This document shows positions 62,372 to 64,000 of a DNA stretch of 64,000 nucleotides, one piece after another. A model generated the notes under the pieces. It saw nothing but the letters and a program-made list of their open reading frames with translations, had not been told where the DNA came from and did no database searches. The translations under genes and the position numbers were made by a program. The stretch lies in the NCBI GenBank assembly GCA_947253625.1, contig CAMYAB010000003.1, positions 62,001-126,000 of the forward strand, given 5' to 3'. Origin of the DNA: an uncultured Porphyromonadaceae bacterium (GTDB lineage Bacteria; Bacteroidota; Bacteroidia; Bacteroidales; Porphyromonadaceae). How positions within the stretch are numbered: position 1 is the first letter of the stretch; every line of letters starts with the position of its first letter.

Positions 62372-64000
62372 CCCATCGCCTAGCCACTTTCGTACTCTTC
62401 GTACTATGCACCATAGCTTCGGCACTTGGCCAGGAGAGGAGTCTGAGAGCCGGCGACTGGAGCGGTCAGGGATGGGAGGGTGACGTGGGGTTCTTTCGTG
62501 AGAGCAACGGACTGCTGAGCTATCGTAACGATGACCAAGCAGGTGTCGCAACCATCTCCAAACCCTACCAAAAAAGTCCATCCGGCCTCCTATACTGGGA
62601 GATGCAGACCCGGTTTGATGCCCTGCCCACCACTGTCAACACCTTTGTTTGGACCCTCTTTTTCCAAAAGCACCTCGGTACCCTCTACGCCTACTCCCTA
62701 GAGCCCGCCATACGAGGATCCGGCCTCTTACTCACTCGCTACACCACAGATGCGGAGCGGAGGACTTTTACCGACCGGACCATCCTGGCCACCCTACCCT
62801 TGGACGACCGACTAACCACCTGGGGTGCTCTCACGATACAAGCACTCTACACCGCACACGACGGCCTCAGGGTCTCTGCCATCCAGCCGAATGGCACCAC
62901 ATTCACCGCCGATCCGATCACCACTATAGCAGATGAGGAGATCATGACCATCATGACCCTCCGTACACGCTTCTCTGCCAAAAAGAAGCTCAAGTACAGC
63001 TGGATCCTACCGAGAGTGGAGACCACTCTCGGCAAGGAGACACCCGAGCTCACCTATACCGACCTAAAGATCTATGACGAAGGGCGTATCTGCCTGCGTC
63101 TCGACCGAGTGGTACGAGTGGATCAGGCAGTGGCCACGGTCAGTGGTACAGCTGCATCCATCACCCTGGGCCAATCCTCCGATGAGATCATCCTCACTCT
63201 TCCTTTTGCCTTTGCCCAAGGGATGCGGTACGCTGTACGGGTCGAAAATCTACTTGATCTCCACGGCACACCGCACACCATCACGCTAGATTTTGAGGCC
63301 GAGTCCGACGACCCACAGGAGCAAAACCGACCCCAGGCCCCCGGTATCTTCATCACCGAGATCATGGCCGATCCACCCACCACTGGGCCACTGGCCGGCA
63401 CAGCCTACATCGAGCTATACAATGCCACCCCCGAGACCATCTCCCTCGGTGCCCTACGCCTGCAGTACAAGCGACGTACTTACCGACTTCCGGCCGTGGC
63501 ACTTGCCCCATACAGCTACGCACTCCTCTATCCTATGGGGTCGGCGATATTTGCCCAAGGCGTGCAGGTCCCGATGCCCGACTTTCCGGCCCTCGCCGGA
63601 GCAAGGTTCGACCTCAGCCTCGAGGCCCTCTCCGATGGTTGTATACTCGACCATGTCCACTTCTCCTCCGCACTCTACGGAGTGGGACTACCCGTCGGTG
63701 GTGCCTCGGTAGAGCGAGTGAGCATGCGTCCGGCAGAGTGGAGACGATCCGACGCGCCACAAGGCGGTACCCCAGGCTCTCCATCGACCATGAGAGCCCA
63801 CAAGCCGATCCAAAAACAATCTGTCATCATCAACGAACTGATGCTCTCCCCCAAGCCGACAGGCGAAAAATACATTGAGCTCTACAACAACTCCGATACC
63901 GAGCTCAATCTCAGCGATCTCTACCTCACCTACCGAAATACCCCCACAGCCGCTCCCAAGAGTTGGCTCCTCGTCACCCAGCCCACTCCACTCGCACCGG
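62368..64000 (+). CDS. secreted lamin-tail-domain protein (3' end outside window)
   Basis: Hand-translated from ATG 62368 (overlapping the aroB stop); open to the window edge, 544 residues so far. Signal peptide (LATFVLFVLCTIASALGQ), a beta-sandwich region similar to carbohydrate-binding-like lectin folds (about 30-235), an Ig/SbsA-like segment (about 235-315), then two lamin-tail-type modules: ITEIMADPP...AYIELYNAT (about 330) and INELMLSPK...KYIELYNNS (about 490). Such large secreted proteins of Bacteroidetes often end in a T9SS signal; that end is not visible here. Function unknown; perhaps surface or extracellular. Confidence 0.8.
   Translation, partial: MTHRLATFVLFVLCTIASALGQERSLRAGDWSGQGWEGDVGFFRESNGLLSYRNDDQAGVATISKPYQKSPSGLLYWEMQTRFDALPTTVNTFVWTLFFQKHLGTLYAYSLEPAIRGSGLLLTRYTTDAERRTFTDRTILATLPLDDRLTTWGALTIQALYTAHDGLRVSAIQPNGTTFTADPITTIADEEIMTIMTLRTRFSAKKKLKYSWILPRVETTLGKETPELTYTDLKIYDEGRICLRLDRVVRVDQAVATVSGTAASITLGQSSDEIILTLPFAFAQGMRYAVRVENLLDLHGTPHTITLDFEAESDDPQEQNRPQAPGIFITEIMADPPTTGPLAGTAYIELYNATPETISLGALRLQYKRRTYRLPAVALAPYSYALLYPMGSAIFAQGVQVPMPDFPALAGARFDLSLEALSDGCILDHVHFSSALYGVGLPVGGASVERVSMRPAEWRRSDAPQGGTPGSPSTMRAHKPIQKQSVIINELMLSPKPTGEKYIELYNNSDTELNLSDLYLTYRNTPTAAPKSWLLVTQPTPLAP

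Overview
The window looks like a chromosomal segment of a Porphyromonas or a close relative in the Bacteroidales. The evidence is a RagA/RagB (SusC/SusD) pair, a type V (FimA/Mfa-type) fimbrial operon, an HmuY-like lipoprotein, BT_3928-, DUF1599- and NigD-type proteins, a tmRNA tag ending in YALAA, many Bacteroidetes promoter motifs (TAnnTTTG), and intergenic 22-bp minisatellite arrays that resemble the BrickBuilt elements described in P. gingivalis. I cannot assign a species. No tRNA or rRNA gene, CRISPR array, phage or complete IS element was seen.

Layout. 0-4.5 kb: a truncated LTA-synthase-like sulfatase, an MFS transporter facing a cytosine-deaminase-type amidohydrolase across a bidirectional terminator (an AT-richer, possibly acquired pair), then a repeat zone. 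4.6-11.1 kb (+): tsaE, a small membrane protein, a TPR protein, a thioredoxin-like lipoprotein, comM/yifB and a beta-barrel protein. 11.1-18.8 kb (-): an uptake operon of an unknown lipoprotein, RagA, RagB and a metzincin lipoprotein whose zinc-binding motif is destroyed. 19.1-26.2 kb (-): tpiA, a BT_3928-like DoxX protein, DUF1599 and pepE, then dapL, dapF and a K+/H+ antiporter. 26.9-33.7 kb (-): a five-gene fimbrial operon (DUF3575, DUF3868/OmpA, FimB/Mfa2 anchor, fimbrillin, large probable tip fimbrillin). 34.5-41.5 kb (+): mnmG, a near-perfect parS site, uvrC, dtd, a MazG-like protein, deoC, aroA and rubredoxin. 41.6-44.5 kb (-): an esterase-like lipoprotein and an HmuY-LRR fusion lipoprotein. 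44.9-52.5 kb (+): mutS, tmRNA, ftsA, ftsZ, yqeY and dusB. 52.5-53.7 kb: a gene-free region with a cluster of DnaA-box-like sequences around an AT-rich stretch (candidate oriC), another minisatellite, and an orphan promoter plus strong terminator that outline a probable structured ncRNA. 53.7-56.5 kb (-): an ECF sigma factor coupled to a protein predicted to span both membranes, and a NigD-like lipoprotein. 56.8-64 kb (+): a nucleotidyltransferase, miaA with no ordinary start codon, alaS, aroB and a truncated lamin-tail-domain protein.

Points most worth following: (1) the sigma/dual-membrane anti-sigma pair; (2) the candidate origin with parS about 16 kb away and an apparent change in strand composition; (3) the RagAB operon carrying a catalytically dead protease; (4) the HmuY-LRR fusion; (5) the candidate ncRNA; (6) two families of small mobile repeats that lie side by side at two separate loci.
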